From: Scatophagus argus | Lineage: Eukaryota; Chordata; Actinopteri; Scatophagidae | Assembly: GCF_020382885.2 (NCBI RefSeq) | Contig: NC_058495.1 | Coordinates: 24,028,627 to 24,092,626, forward strand | Length of the DNA: 64,000 nucleotides | Direction: 5' to 3' | Notes under the pieces: model-generated | Database searches by the model: none | What the model was told of the DNA's origin: nothing | What the model saw: only the letters and a program-made list of their open reading frames with translations | Shown here: positions 26,009 to 40,398 of the stretch, one piece after another | Position numbering within the stretch: position 1 is the first letter of the stretch | Layout of the letters: each line of letters begins with the position of its first letter | Translations under genes and position numbers: made by a program

Positions 26009-28499
26009 ATGCTTCCTTCATCCCTCTCCCAAATCCCCCCACCTCCCATCCCCGTTTTTATCTCCACCCCTCTTTCAATCCATCTATGTCCTAAGGCTGG
26101 GCGACACTCGACATTCATGCAATAAAAATAAAGTTTTGAACAAATACCTTAATACTGAAGTATAAATGCTATATATTCTGTTTATGATTGGCTACTGGTG
26201 ACCTCATAAAGATATTCACATACAGGAAAAACCTCAGTACTGTGGACTGGGGATGTGGCACTATCACATTTTCATGATGCGGTTATTGTGGGCAAAAGCA
26301 TCACAGAAAACGAACCAGAAAAGGATACCAAACTGGTCCCAGTCCGTGCAGTGTTGTCTACTGTCCAGAAAGATGTTGTCTGACAAGAACGGACTTCCTC
26401 CACACTCCACACACTCGTCTTTGCCACCTCCTGCCAGTGTGAGCACCGTCTGTCAGGCTGACACTGTAGGAGGTAGTACAGTACTACATGGTCCAAACAA
26501 ACAAACACACAAACAACTCGATCGCTAATCGGCCCCCTGTGTCCTGCCAGGTGTGGTGAATGACCCAAGTAGCCAGCCAATTAGCTTAGAGGATCTGTGT
26601 GGGCATATCTGTCATCATCAGCCATCACTGGGACAAAGCTGTGGGCTCACTACAGCTCTACAAGCTCTACTGTCAGACTGATTAAGCTGCTATTTCTGAC
26701 TGAAGGACTGTGTGTGTGTGTGTGTGTGTGAGGGAATCCTCCTGTCCTTCGGTAAGTCAGAGATACAGCCAATTAAGGACTTCCAGGAATATCTAAGAGT
26801 GAAACTGCGTGGTTTGGCAGTGAGTTGCGTCTGTGTTGTACTTCAAGGCCCCCAGGGGATGTGCAGCACTTGTGATGTCATCAGTCTGGTAGGGTAGTTA
26901 TTAGAAAAACAAAGAAATGTTCAAATGATCTTTGAATTACATTTGAATTACTTAGAGGAACAGGAGGAAAAGGACATGACAACAACTGTTACGTTTGTTT
27001 CTTTAACCAGCTTATCGAAACTACGTAAGCAAGTAACTTTTATTGTTTATTTCTTTTTCTTTAACTTTGCATTCACATCAGATGTGTCTTACATAGCCAT
27101 GCATTAACATCCCTAACCATCCACTGTCTTGGTAAATACCTTGTAATAAGTCACAAACCGGTGCTTTCCTATTGGTGTCAAGGATGTTTATGCGTCTACA
27201 GAGTTACTGCTTGTCACAATACTGCCATAAACTAAACAAAACCTATACTGTAAAACCAGTCCAGCAGTCAACAGAAACTGGAAATTAATTCACATTGTGT
27301 CTGATAACCAGATCAAAGTCCCAACACAGCTGTGAGGCCCATTCCCTGTACATCAATGAAGCACAGGAAAAATACATGATCCGCCCTGCCTACAGCAAAC
27401 ACTTAAGGGTAGCATGTCTCAATCAAGTTTTTTGATCCCAGTTTTTTTGATCTGAGTCCTTTAATACTGGGTATTTGTTGATACCAAGTCTGACTCAATA
27501 CTTCTTGCGATACATTTTCATGAGCTACTTGATCTAAATAAGTGAGACATAGACATATCACTCAGCTGGATTCACAGGATCTACAAAGACACTTGTACAG
27601 CTGTGTTACAAAAGACTGAGAACAGACACCAGCTTGCAGAGACAGCGACAGAGCACTTTAACCATAAAACAGCCAAGTTTAATTTAGGCCTGCCATCAGC
27701 TTACTCACGGGATTAACATCAATTAGCAACAGTAGATATGCTCTGCCGCCTGAGATGTTTGGTTTTTTGCTGTTTTTTTTTTTTTTTTTTTTTACACAAT
27801 CACACACACACATACACACATACACAGGTTCATACAGTGAAATTGTTTGAAATAAAGCAGCTGTCCTCCTGATAAAGCCTGGGCTCCATCAGGGCTATCT
27901 AAAAAATAAAAAATATTCTGTTTCTTCTTCTGTTTCCTCTGTCCTGTCAAAGGTCGCACAATATTTGCTTAATACCGCTTAATATCAATACAACGCACAA
28001 TAAAACAAAGTCACCTGGAAACCTTGCACTGAAAATTTAGAAGGTCATTGGAACCAGCAGAGTGCACTGAAATGTGCTTGCACTACAAGCCATCATACTT
28101 CCCTTAAACTCCTTAGAGAACCCCAAGACATTAAATATACTGTCTTTCATGCTATTTTTCTAAAAGGATTAGCAAGTTATTATATTCTGTTTAATTTTTT
28201 TTGTACACAACATGACAGCTGTTTTGGAACGGGATGTGTAGTTCCTGTGACTGGTACCAGTGCTTGCTAGTGTCCTCTCCATTTGTATCACTTTTGCACA
28301 GTGAGGTGGTTACATATCAAAGTGGAAAAAACTTGCAGAGAAAATAGACCTGCCTGAACGGTGTTGAACCACATAATTAAGACATCTCTGGTTTGATTCC
28401 AGGCAAACAGGTTTACTGTTGCTGTTCCTATTCATTCTAACTGTCAAGTAAAGACAAAAAGGTCTTAAAAAAATGTCCTGCAGAACAAATAACCACAAA

Positions 28500-28680
28500 G
28501 TTCACAAACCCCAATGTGATGTTTTCAAACTTGTTATTCAGTCCAACCATCAGACAATAGATTAATCAATTACTTACCTCATTTAATAAATTAATATTAT
28601 TCAGAACCAGCTGTTTCAGCACTACTCCATCAACAGTTGGTTGAAAATTGAGGTTTTCACCAGTTAAACACTTGATTTAA
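28500..28680. repeat. Teleost interspersed repeat ('gattaatcaatta' family)
   Basis: Carries the word gattaatcaatta, shared exactly with the copy at 7075-7240, within the same kind of AT-rich context ('agtccaaccatcagacaatag', 'aaaattgaggttttcacc'). Likely reverse-orientation or partial copy. Confidence 0.35.
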
Positions 28681-31600
28681 ATGGACAGTTGACAAAATGA
28701 CCTTACATTCAACAAATAAGCCTGTTCCACCCGCATTTATATGAAGTAATCCGATTATAATCAAAGGTCAACCACACTGATATGAAGGCGCAAACTTACT
28801 CAGGATGAAACAATAGCGCGGGACACATTAACACATCAACAACAGCCGACCTGGAACATATCCAATTCACACAGGCCTCAACAATGGGAACTTTGGAAAG
28901 CGATGACACTGCTGAAGGGTAGCGAATCTAAATATTTATGGCTGTTCTGCAGCTTGATAAAAGAACCAACCAATCAGAGGTTGGTGGGTGTGATTAAGAA
29001 AGGTGACATCACCTGTGGCTGTGCCACGACCAGAAAAAGATGACAAACATGGATGTCAACTTATAGAAACAACAAGTCTAAATAAACACAATTGAACACA
29101 CACATTAAAAACTAGCAACTGTTATCACTTCTTCTGAGTTGACTAAAACTGATCCTGAGTGGACAAACACAGCTAGACCAACAGATTAACAAGAAGAACT
29201 AATATATTTCATCTGGCCTGAGAACGCCTTGGGATCCACCATGACAAGCTGCAAAAGGAAGTGGAGGAGCGAGAAGGAGGTTTGGCCTACCTTGTTTCGA
29301 CTCCTGATAACTCAACCCAAGACAGGCAGCAGGAAAAGGATGGATGCATCACAACAGGAACAAGAATCTGATTGACAAGCAAAAAAGAGCAATTTGAAGT
29401 GCTTCCTGTCTGTTCTAATGGATCATTACTGCATATTAAATGAAGAAGTGGCGTGTGTAAGACAGGAAAACTGAAACCTCAGTGGTAAATTTGGCATATA
29501 TGTTAACAACAGGTGTATATGGAAGATGCAAACACTGCAAGAAATAAATGCCAAACATCAGCTGAGCACAAAATTTAAAATACTTTCCTGATATAATAAT
29601 TAGCTAACTTCAGTTTCTTGGAGATTTTGTAGTGGATCAAACTATTCCAGTCTGTCAATTTCAGTATTCAACGTTAATGTCAGGATTCAGTACACGGGAG
29701 CCACACGTCATCATCACCATCATCATAACGATATCTAACAATGTCATAACTCAGCAGCTTGTGTGTGTCTTACTGCTGAGTAGTTCCATTAGTGAAGCGT
29801 AGCATAACCAGGTTAAATGATGTTAAATAAGGGCTGGAGGCAGCCACTGCTGACACACACCATTATCCTGGGATACTCACAAACAGCAATAAAATAAGAA
29901 GAAAAGAAAATACAGAAGTGGGTTCAAGTGTAAGAGACAATTATTTGGACAGTGTAACTGTGATGTTTCTTCTTTTTTCTGTAAGACCAGGAAAAAAAGA
30001 GGAGGCGGTCAAGGAAAGGAAGGAAGTAATGGAGGAAGGGAGTAAAAGGTAAGTAAATGAGGACAGTAGATTGAAAGATGGAAAGAAGAAACTACAAAAG
30101 GACAGGGAAAGCAATTAAATAAAACATGAGATAACGATAACCAGGCAGTGAAGGAACAGAGAAAGTATTGTAGGAAAAGAGATCCAGATCTTTCACCCTA
30201 TCATGCAGCCCTGTGGGAGAGAAACCCCAAACACATCTGTCAGTCTCAAACATCACAAAGTACGACTGGGAAAAACACAAAAACATCTACACAGCTGCTG
30301 CCCATGTCCCCTGACAAAACTCAACATCTGCTGAGCGACACGCACACGCACAGACACACACACACACAGAAAACAATCTGTCCTATCAACAACCATCTGA
30401 ATGAGACAACAGCTCAGATCCCTCAAAACAACCACCAAGTCAACTCATGTCCATCATCTGGGCTCCTTCCCCGCCACATAACTAAGGCTGTGGTGTTACC
30501 ACAGTAACCAAAACTCCTAACATGACAACATGTCAGCTGACTGTCAGGTCAATGGGACACTAACTCAAGTTTGACATTTTTGGTTTAAAAAAAAAAAAAA
30601 AAAAAAGCATGTAGTGTTTGTAAGAGGGGTGGCCAAAAACTCCACTACAAACCGTTGAACCAATACCCCTCTGACAACCAAAAGTGATTATCTTAAAGGT
30701 GGAACTTATGGCTGAGGTTTTCTTGCATGATTAGTCAACTAGTCATTTCAACGTTGCTACACACATTTTATAAAAAAAAAACAAGTATCCATTACTACTG
30801 TTAATGCACTGGTTACAAATAAGATGCTACTGAAGAATGTGAGCTTTAAACAGCTCTTTCAATATAAACAATACTTTTTGCACAACGTTCAGCCTAGTTG
30901 TGCTCAGGTTTGACTGTTTTCTGAGTGTTGACTCACTTTTAAACGCAACCCAATTGAACATTGAGAAATTATTAATTAGCAACATTTCCGCTATTGAACC
31001 GCGTTACGTTTTACAGATGCACCTAATATTGTGGCCACTCAGTGTATAAACTGTACGTTTCAGGAAACTGATTACTATAGGGAGCACAATTTCTCCTGAC
31101 AATGTAAATAAACAGCTGAAAATTTGTGACTGCTGTGTGTGAGTAAATCATCAAGGGGTCATTTGCAACCTGCAGACTTCCTTTTCTCAGTTTAAAAGCT
31201 GGCTGCTGCCTGTCATTACTTCATGATGGGAAAGCATGTCATTTATGTGATACTGTCATCTGACAGACTTTCTATTCAAGTCACCTCGTGTTCATGCTCA
31301 GTGCTGCACTGATGGAAAATGAGTTCAAAATACCACACTGACTACCTACTGATTTTTAGAGGCCCTGTTTCATAACCGGTTCAAAGCACTGGTTGTTTTA
31401 CAATCCTGTATTATGAGTGCGTGTCACCTTTTGGACCGTGTTAGAATCCTGCAGGATTTACCATGTTTGTAGGATCACACAACCAGGCTTGATCCAAAAG
31501 TTAGCAGCTAACCTACCTGTCCTTCACCTTGGAGCCCCATTCAAACCAAAGCCACACAGGTCCCAGATCTTTACTTCAGACTCAATGGAGGACTCAGTGC

Positions 31601-34600
31601 TTTCAGTAGAAATGTTCCAGATGTTGGTTGGTTGCCTGGAAAAGGCTGAATTATCAAATTATAGACTTAAGTCAAAATTATACTTCAGCAAGCTGGCAGA
31701 ACTTTGTCACACATAATTTTTTAATTATATTTTAGCTACAGCACATGCTGATCTTATAGGAGCAGACGCCAAGCCTTTCTGAAATGTGTTTACATTCTGC
31801 AAAAGGCAGCACAGTGCAGGACAGGAGAAAAACTGAAGTTTGGAAAAGGACTTTTTTTCCTCATGTCCACTTGGCTGAGGTGACAAAGACATTGGAGCAG
31901 TCAAGGTGTGTACTTGAATAGAAAGTGGAGACAAGGAAATTTTAAGTTGTGCTGCAGTTTTGATTTTTTGGTCCATTTTAGGCCATTATTAAGGATGCAC
32001 AATAAATATCGAACCAATAAACTGTAGGACCAATAACGAGAAATTTATATTACTGACTATTGGACAATAGTGAAATTATAGCCAATAACATGAAGCCAAA
32101 ATGCTCTCAATGAAAACACAACATTAAAACACAGGTGGCTGAAGGTCCCTTTAAAGTTGGTTTGTGTTGCACCAATAAACAAGGGGAGGAAGAGGAGGAG
32201 CGGGAGAAGAAGAAAAACTACAACAACAAAAAGAGCAGCACCCTTTTGTAGCACTCATGACGTCAAACTGCTGCTACTGGGTAAAGCCCAACAGTGAAGA
32301 CTAGAGAGCCAAAATACATTGTGCCATCCATTAACTCTCAAATATGATTATTACAGACCTGTGACAAAGATATCTAATGAGACTGGATGTTTCACAGCTC
32401 AACAACTACCTTTTCTATCGAATATACAGTAATAAATATACATATGACAATATGCTCTAAATAGTAAACATCACTGGAAATTGGTACCAAACATGAAGAA
32501 ACAGAGAGAGATAGCTGCAATGGGTCAAGAACAATAGTGTTGGTAACACTGAAGTAAAGATACCAGGTGCTCTTCAAGGATTGGATCAGTCGTTGTCAAG
32601 TAAAAATGAAAACAAACAAACAAAGAACCATCCTGTTTAGTCATTGGTCGAGTCAAGTCCGTGGTATTAGTAGAGAGTCTGACAGGAATCTGAGGCACTG
32701 GAGTTCATCAGGGTGTCAGCTTATACAGATTACAGATTTAAAAATATATCTATACATAAAGTTCAAAATGCAGTTTATAAAACTTTTATGCTCTGCTGCC
32801 ATGTGTATTTGCACTTCTGCCAAGTTTCAGAGGAACTGCCTCCATACTCTCACCAGGCGTGTTTTTCTCAGTGACCTAACCCACATCTACCACAGCTCTG
32901 ACACCTGGTTGTGAGGGTGTCTGTAACTTTCCACAAAAGAAAAAACAAAACAAAACAGGTACACAACAAGCGCTGCCGACATCTCATGTCAAACCTGTCA
33001 AATTCGCAGCATCTATATGACAAAGACTTCCGCACACAAACACCAGAAGTGTTTACGTTGACACCGGATAATTAACTCTAGTTAAACCCTCTTTTCACAC
33101 ACCCACAACAGATCCGTCTTTGGGCAGTCCCTGTCCACCAACGTTCGTTCAGACTCGATGATAAAGTGTTTGCTAAAGCGAATTGGTGTTTATTAAATAA
33201 ATACTTGAGAGTTAACAATTTTTTTCTAGTCACCAAATGATGACTCAACTTCCAGAACAACATTTGAGAGGCTTTAGGGGCTCGTAACTTACTTAAACAC
33301 TTGGCCATCTCCGAAAATCCCCAGAATGTTGTTTAACAACACTTAACCATAATTCTGTAAGTACACCTGGATTTTAAGATTATTTTCAAAGTTGCGACAT
33401 CATTTTCCAATTCAGGCAGCTACACTAAATACACTGGTCATTGTGTATTGTGAAATAAATAGTTAATACAGTGAAGTGTAATTGTTTATAAACCTTTTTG
33501 TTGATGTCATGCAAATTGAGTAGGGACTTATGTAAGGTCCAGACAGATACCATCTGTGTTTGATCAGCAGCAATTCAGAAAACAGGTTAAATGTTTTGCA
33601 GAACAAAATTTATATAAAGACAGAGAGAAAAGTTTCTAGGACTGGAAAAACACAGAAGCACAGACTAGCATTCATTTATCATGTAATGATTCTGTAGCTA
33701 CCATACAGAGAAAATTAGATTTCTATAGAATTTTGCGATTACAACTGCAAGCACTTCACTATGGAGATCTGGATACCCTTGACATCAACTGATGGTGAGA
33801 GAAACCAGGCAGACAAAGAGGAAGTAGCCCTTTTTCTCTCTCTCTGTTTACAGTTCTGTTACACTGGAAATAAAAAAGCCACCGTCCACTCACGCTATTA
33901 ATCTAAATCCAGTGAGGTTCCTAACTGACAAATGGCGCTCTGTTTACTTACTGTTATTATGGCAATTTACAGAGCAACGTGGTAAGGCAGTCCTACAGCA
34001 GCTGTGTGATAACAAATAAACACGACTAGCAGCATGGCCATCAGCACACAAAGTGCAGCCGAATCGAGTAAATGAAACCTAATCAAAGCCACCAAACCTC
34101 AACGTGTCATGTAATAATGACGATCTAGTTACTACTACTAATAAATAAATGATATAATAAATAATCTGTCACAGGACGTTACCCTCTGCAGTGCATCTGA
34201 ATTCATTATTACACCGAGCTAGCTTCAAGCTAATGAAACTTTTACCGACCCACCTCTTCATCTTGGAAACGATACCTGCCCAGATTCCAGTGTTAACCTG
34301 ATTAAAGCGTTGGCAACTGATAAGAGCGCTGTTAACTGCTAGCAGTATGGCTGTCTGCCACAAAGCACATTTATAGGCTCTTGGGTACCACATTGGTTAG
34401 CGTTAGCTGTCAGACTGGCCAGCTTCTTGACCTTAGCCTGACAACACGCTAGCTAGTCAGCTAGACTCATCTTAAATAAGCTCAGAATTAACGTAAAATT
34501 TCACATCGCTTTGTGTCATCTCGCTTGTAAAGTATCAATTAATTGTTGCTCTGAGCCCTGGACGTTAATGAAAAACACAAACGTCTGTTCGACACTAATT

Positions 34601-34710
34601 GCCGTTTAAGTAGCCTTGCGTGCTAACGCTAGTTAAATAGCTAACATCACGGTTTGATGTTACGCAGTCTCTCTAGTTAGAGGCACCCAACTGTCACAAT
34701 AACAACATAC

Positions 34711-34830
34711 CGTCAGGATCGCCGTGCAGACACTGAGCTGACTTCGCGGACGTCGCCGTTGTTATGCTTCAGAGAACGCAGAGGTTCACGGATGTCGGTC
34801 CCCGGTATCCAAACTCATTAACGGCGGAAA
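34711..34830 (-). other. Probable first (non-coding) exon and promoter-proximal region of ip6k1
   Basis: On the minus strand a CpG-containing segment (cggcgacgtccgcgaagtc, gcacggcgatcctgacg) ends at a consensus donor, GACG/gtatgttg, at 34711. CpG-rich sequence with a good donor, followed by AT-rich intron, is what a vertebrate housekeeping first exon looks like. The upstream (right) limit and start site are not visible and 34830 is approximate. Assigned to ip6k1 because it is the next minus-strand gene downstream. Confidence 0.55.
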
Positions 34831-35770
34831 AAACATCCAGGAGGCTAACGTCATTACAGTGAAGCTATCACAGCCTGTTTGGCTTTTACAGTTTATTTGC
34901 ATGACTGCGATTCTTTGGCGCCACCCACAGGTCACTGCAGAGTCCTTATCTGCTTCCCGTTTCTTCACGGGCTGCGGGACAACCCAGCTTCAGGATTCAA
35001 TTCTGCGCTCACTCACCAGTAAAGCAAATGTTCTAGGAGAGACACGGTGGCGGCCAGAGTAAACGCGACAAGTACATGAGTGTTGTGGCGCAACAATAAC
35101 GTCAATTGAAATAACTTTAATTCTTTTATTCGTTCCAGTTGCTTTGGAGTGTAAGGGATAACTGATGGATCAAACCATTGAACCATATACTCATGTCCCA
35201 CAAGCCCTATATCACCATGAATAGTTTGTAAATGTGTGTATTTTCCTATATAGACTGTTCATCGGCGTCTTTGAGAATAAATACCGCATACGACATTGCG
35301 TTACTTTGCCAACCTTAAAATGCTAATTAATGGTCCGTATATGTTTACCGTAGTAAGTAACCATTAGTAATAGTAGGAAAAACGGAAACAAGAGCAAGTA
35401 GGAATACGTAAGAACGTGAGTAATCGCCATAGTTTCCCTCGTTGGGTTCCATGTGGCATAAATTCCCAATCGTTGTGAATGCAACATTTTCTAATTTAAA
35501 CGTCCAAATGAACACATTTGATTGGCTGTTAATTTCCCAGCGAAAAAGAATTTACCAACCAGTGAAGCCGTTCTTGGTCGTTGTCAGCAACCAACGTACA
35601 CAATGCAACAACCAGGAACTGGCGTGTGACTGGCTCATGAATGTGTAAAAATCTGTGAGGTTGACGGAAACGCTTTTATTAGATTATGCACAATTCGCTG
35701 TCTTAACTGTTTCTCTTATTGTAAGGCTGCCGGTACAATCGCACTGTTTCGGTAAACATTTCCCGTCGGC
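34830..35770. promoter_or_regulatory. Shared divergent promoter region, ip6k1 (-) and ccdc66 (+)
   Basis: About 0.9 kb separates the probable ip6k1 first exon from the ccdc66 start codon, with the genes pointing away from each other. The stretch contains no exon I could support. Inverted CCAAT-type words (gattggctgtt near 35520; gactggctcat near 35629) and an imperfect palindrome GTTGTCAGCAAC (35580-35591, resembling an RFX half-site pair) lie upstream of ccdc66. Promoter function is inferred from position. Confidence 0.45.
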
Positions 35771-38700
35771 ATGAATCTCGGGTGAGTGTGTTTTTTTCAA
35801 ATTACCAGCAGCTAGGCTAGGCTAACATATTGGCCGAAGGTGTCGCAGTGAAATGCAGGAGGGTTATTTTGCAGCTTGTGACCAAACTGAACAAAGAACA
35901 AACACCAAAATATCACACGGGGCACAGTGCAGATAATATAAACAACGAATTGTTGCTAATTGCTGCAGAAGAGCCGTTGTGGCTGTGCTTCAGTCTTTAA
36001 CCCACTGAGTTATTGCTGTTCGTTGTAATCGGTCTATGAGAAATGAGGCCAAAATCAGCCAAATAAAGATATAAATTTAGCGAGAGTTCCTGCTAACAAT
36101 GAAGAAAGTATTTTCTTAAAATCCTCCTGATTGCATGGCCTTTTGGACAAAGGGTTTGGTTTCGACGGGGTGTTGACATAAAACGTAGACTAACGTCACA
36201 AACACAGACACTTCAGTGACAAAGCACGAGGCTGGTGTGTTATTTGTGTGATTTGGAGTTTCTGTCAAATTCATTAAAACTGCATTTTCACCAAGCAAAG
36301 CCGGTTCTGCTGAAACAAGCCAAGCATAGCAATAGTGCGCATAGTAATGGATATAAATATGTAACGTGGTAAAATGTAATCTGTTTGCCTGTTGTGTGTC
36401 TTCTGCTGTGCTGCGCCATGTGTCACTGTATGAGGGTTAATGCCTGGCAACGTGACACAGTATGCGTGTCAGTGTGTTCTGCCTCAGTGTGATCACATAA
36501 CATTGTTGTGTTCCTGCTGTTTATTCTCATATCTTCCCATTTTGTGAACAGAGACGGCCTGCTGTTTGAACTTGAAAATGGAAAACCCAAGCTGATTTTA
36601 CTCAGTCATGGTGAGACCTTTTCACTCGTGTAATCCAAAGTTTCCAGGGGAAATTACTTACTTTCAGTTTTAGAAAAGAGAACTTTGCTAAAAATGATAA
36701 GCTGATTTATCAATTAGTCAGATGATAAAAAATACATTAAATTTTTGCATTGCCTGATTTCACTCCTGTAAAGGAATTTGTGAACATTAATGTGTGTGTG
36801 ATCTGATATTCATGACTACTCGCTGTCATGTCCTTCTTCCACTGCAGGCGTTGAGAAGAATCCAGCAAAGGTAGGAAACTTCCTTACACTCTGGCCTTTG
36901 TTTACACATACTGCAGTGCACAGCGTGTTTATGTTCCTAATAGACAATAATGCTGAGATAAAAGTAAAACCATCCTTGTTTTATGTTTTATAGTTTTGTC
37001 TGATCTGATTTAATAAAACTTAATCCCTGCAGCTGTCCTGCAGGCCCAGAGCAGCCAACATCCTCAGCTCCAGGCAGCCGTCCTGCATGGAGGAGGTGCA
37101 GGGAGAGGAGCGTCAAGCCCGGCAGCAGGCAGGGAGGCACAGAGAAACCAAGAGCAAGGCTGGAGGAACAGCAGCCTCCTTCACCTCCAACACCACCACC
37201 GCAACCAATGGGAGGAGGAGCGCCACTATGACATCATCCAAGACGCAAGAGCATCAAAAAGGTAGCAGTGTCAAAGTTGTGGCAAAGGTAAGGAGTAATC
37301 CTGCATCCCATTTGCTTACTTTTAAGATAACGTATATTATATAAGCTCATATTGATATGTTGTGCTTAAGATCAAGTCAGACAGACACAAACACAGCACT
37401 ACTGTTGGCTCCCTGAGAGCCAATGGGAAAACAGGACAGCCTCAGAAGAGTACGACACAAGCCGGCGAAAAGGCAGGACTGAAGGATCCACTGGCCAGCG
37501 AGGACACAGGCTCGAAGGACAGTGTGGTGTGTCTGACCACTGAGCAGCTACAGCAGATCCTCAACACAGTGCAGACCACCAGGATGGGCCAAAACCCCCC
37601 AGAGGACCACAGGACCCAGGGTAATGTCAGGGTTGATAGGTTTAACACTGAAAGGATGACAGCAGGCAGTTTCCCTCCTTGTCAGTATGATGGACAACTT
37701 TATGTTTTTTCTCAAACAGATTCAGAATCCTCAGTAGATGATGGAGGAGGAGGAAAAAGGAAAGAGGAAGACAAAGGAGGAGGAGGAACTGATACGACTG
37801 TAAGCTCACAGAGTAAAGACAGTAGGTGAGGAGCCCACCTCAGCAGTGAGCGCTGTCATTTGTTAGTTAGTACAGCAAGTAAGTTTCTTCTGGATGCAGT
37901 CAAATAAAGAAGACATTTTAATACATATTCAGCTGATAACCGTGCACATACAGGACTCTGGGAATTTAGGCAACACTTTCCAGTTAGAAACATCAAGCTT
38001 CTCTTGACCTCGATAAATATTCTTTGTAATTTTCTTAAAATTACAAGTACAACAATCTAGTGTGCAAATAAGTTTGCAGAAATCTGTTTTTCTAAAATGG
38101 TGGTTTACGGCAGAATTTTGCTACTGTTGTTTAGGTCGTCTGGATGTCTCGTCAACTGGCTGGAGGAGCGACAGTCGGAGAGCAGAGCGGCCATCGACGC
38201 CAAAAAGGCTCAGTGGAGGAGAGAGCTCGGTATACGCACTCAGCAACCCATATTTATATTGGTTACAACGACAAATCCGCTTAGAAGAGATCCTGTATAA
38301 ACACTCCATTTCCCACCACAGTGTTAAACGAAGGAAGTTTTTCTGTGTGTGTGTTTTAGATGAGCAGGTGGCACTGAAGCAGCAGCAGCAGCAGCAGCAG
38401 CAGCACTCGGCCCCTGGCAGACTCCAGGTACAGCAGATGTTTCACTTTTTATCACTCGTTTCACTTCAACTTTCTGTTAGTCCCACCCAGTTAAAAATAG
38501 AACAAGTGCACTTTTTCATGGTCTGTTGACACAAGTCATGAGACACAGCAGGCATGTAATGTGGGAACACAACCGTGCAGGTTGTGTTGAATATTTTACA
38601 TCAATAATAAGACAGTAAGAAAGTTCATCAGATTGTTATTTAATAATCTTTTTTGTGTGTGTGTGTGTTTGTTTCAGGCTGAGGAGGATACAGACAGTGT

Positions 38701-40364
38701 GTTATCAGTTCAGAGCTCCATCAGCTACAGAGAGCCGCCTGCAGCCATCAGATCCAGCCTCAGACTTGGGGTAAATCTGTGGAGTAAAAGTCTTTGCAGC
38801 TTTTCCACCTTTTTGTTTGAGTCATCATCCAGGTGAACACAGCTGATCAAACCTGAATGACACCAAATAACAGCATCATGACAAGAACTTTGCTCCTCTG
38901 ATTTCACACAAAAAGGCTTTGAAAACATGTGTTGGGGAATGAACACGCCTGACTGTCTCAACAAAAACAAACATTAACCTTTCTTAAAAAAGTAAAGAAA
39001 TAAAAGTCCTGACCTGTGCTGACTCTGTAGGAGGTCACTCCGATGGAGGAGGTGGTGGATGTCGATAGGAGGGAGGAGCAGAAGAGACGCTGGCTGGAGG
39101 AGCTGGACAAACAGAGGGAGGAGATGACTGAACGAAGGAGACGAGAGAAACTGCTGCAGAATCAGGTACAGTAGAGACGGAGTGGAAACCAGAGATTTTG
39201 TAATTCACAGTTAAAGATTCTTGTAATATCGCTGCTGCATTTTATGTTTCTGCCTCTAAAGATCTGCTTTTCTGTTCCTGATTTTTTTTTCTTTCTAATG
39301 TGTCTCTGCAGGCAGTGGACCACGAGCTCTGGGCGGCTCACTTTGACTCGCTCCAGAGGAGGCCTCCCGTCCAGACTGCAGCTCTGTCAGCCCCGCCTCC
39401 AGCCCCGTCTGACAGCTCTGAGCGAGGGGAGTGGGAGCCCTCGTCCAGCCTGTCCCTGGCCTGGGAGGCCATGAGCAGCTGTGGAGCAGAGAGCGTCGGG
39501 GGGGCCAGCGTGGATACAACCAGCGGGTACCCGACCAGGACCAGGTACAGCGGGGTCAATGAATGTATGAACAGCTGCAGAAAAAAAAAAAGTTGCTGTG
39601 GGGGAAAACCACGAGACCGCGAGATTAAAGCAAAACAGTGAAATTGTGGGCCGAGCCGCTAAACCGTGAGCTGAAACTCACAGTGAAGTTCAGTAAAGTG
39701 AAGTGAAGCTGCAGAGTCATTACTAGAAAAGATTCCTTTCACACTGACACTAGTTTTGCAGCAGTTTACTCATGTCTTCCAGTTAACTTGTCCCATCTTT
39801 GTTATTTTTCTGGCTCGCACTCAGGAAGATGACGGCCCTTTTTCTTAATTCCGCTCACAAAGCTCTCATTGTGCTCAGTTGTTCTTCAAACCGGGGCTGT
39901 CAGTGAGCACATCAGCAGACTGTGTTTGAGTCGATGTAGGTAGCCGATCAGAGGTCTGGAACCAGGAGAGCTCCATGCTTTGTTTTCCTGTGTTTTGTCC
40001 AGCTATCTGAGGACCATGACCGCCCTGCTGGACCCCACCCAGATAGAAGAGAGAGAGAGGAGGAGGCTCAAACAGCTGGAGCAGCAGGTAGGAAGAAGGG
40101 AGTGGGGGGGGCACAACGACATGGGACAAGTGGACTCGTATGACTTGGCTTTCTCGATACTTTACCGTGTTTCTTCCCCCCATCTCCTCCCCTAGCGAGC
40201 AATCGAGGCCCAGGTGGAGGAGCGGCGGCAGCAGAGGGAGCGAGACGAGAGGAGGAGGAGAGAGGAGGAGGAGCAGGAAGAGAGGAGGGTGGCGCTGGAG
40301 AGAGAGATGCTGGAGAAGCGCTACGAGCTGGACACACTGAAGGAGAGGCAGAAGGTCAGGACGC

Positions 40365-40398
<34 letters not shown>

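Larger units (their letters stand above)
23400..34700. other. Large first intron of ip6k1, no other gene seen
   Basis: About 11 kb of AT-rich intronic sequence between the two probable ip6k1 5' exons. It contains repeat copies (25270-25480, 28500-28680), a (CTC)n tract at about 25980-26008, short TG runs near 26710-26731 and a poly-T/CA tract near 27771-27830. Short hAT-like 'cgata'-decayed segments lie near 27420-27540 and 31985-32100, where ccgata words appear as ccaata. A fragment of a dispersed element terminus ('cacctaatattgtggccactcagtgta') sits near 31019-31047. No exon on either strand could be supported. Confidence 0.5.
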
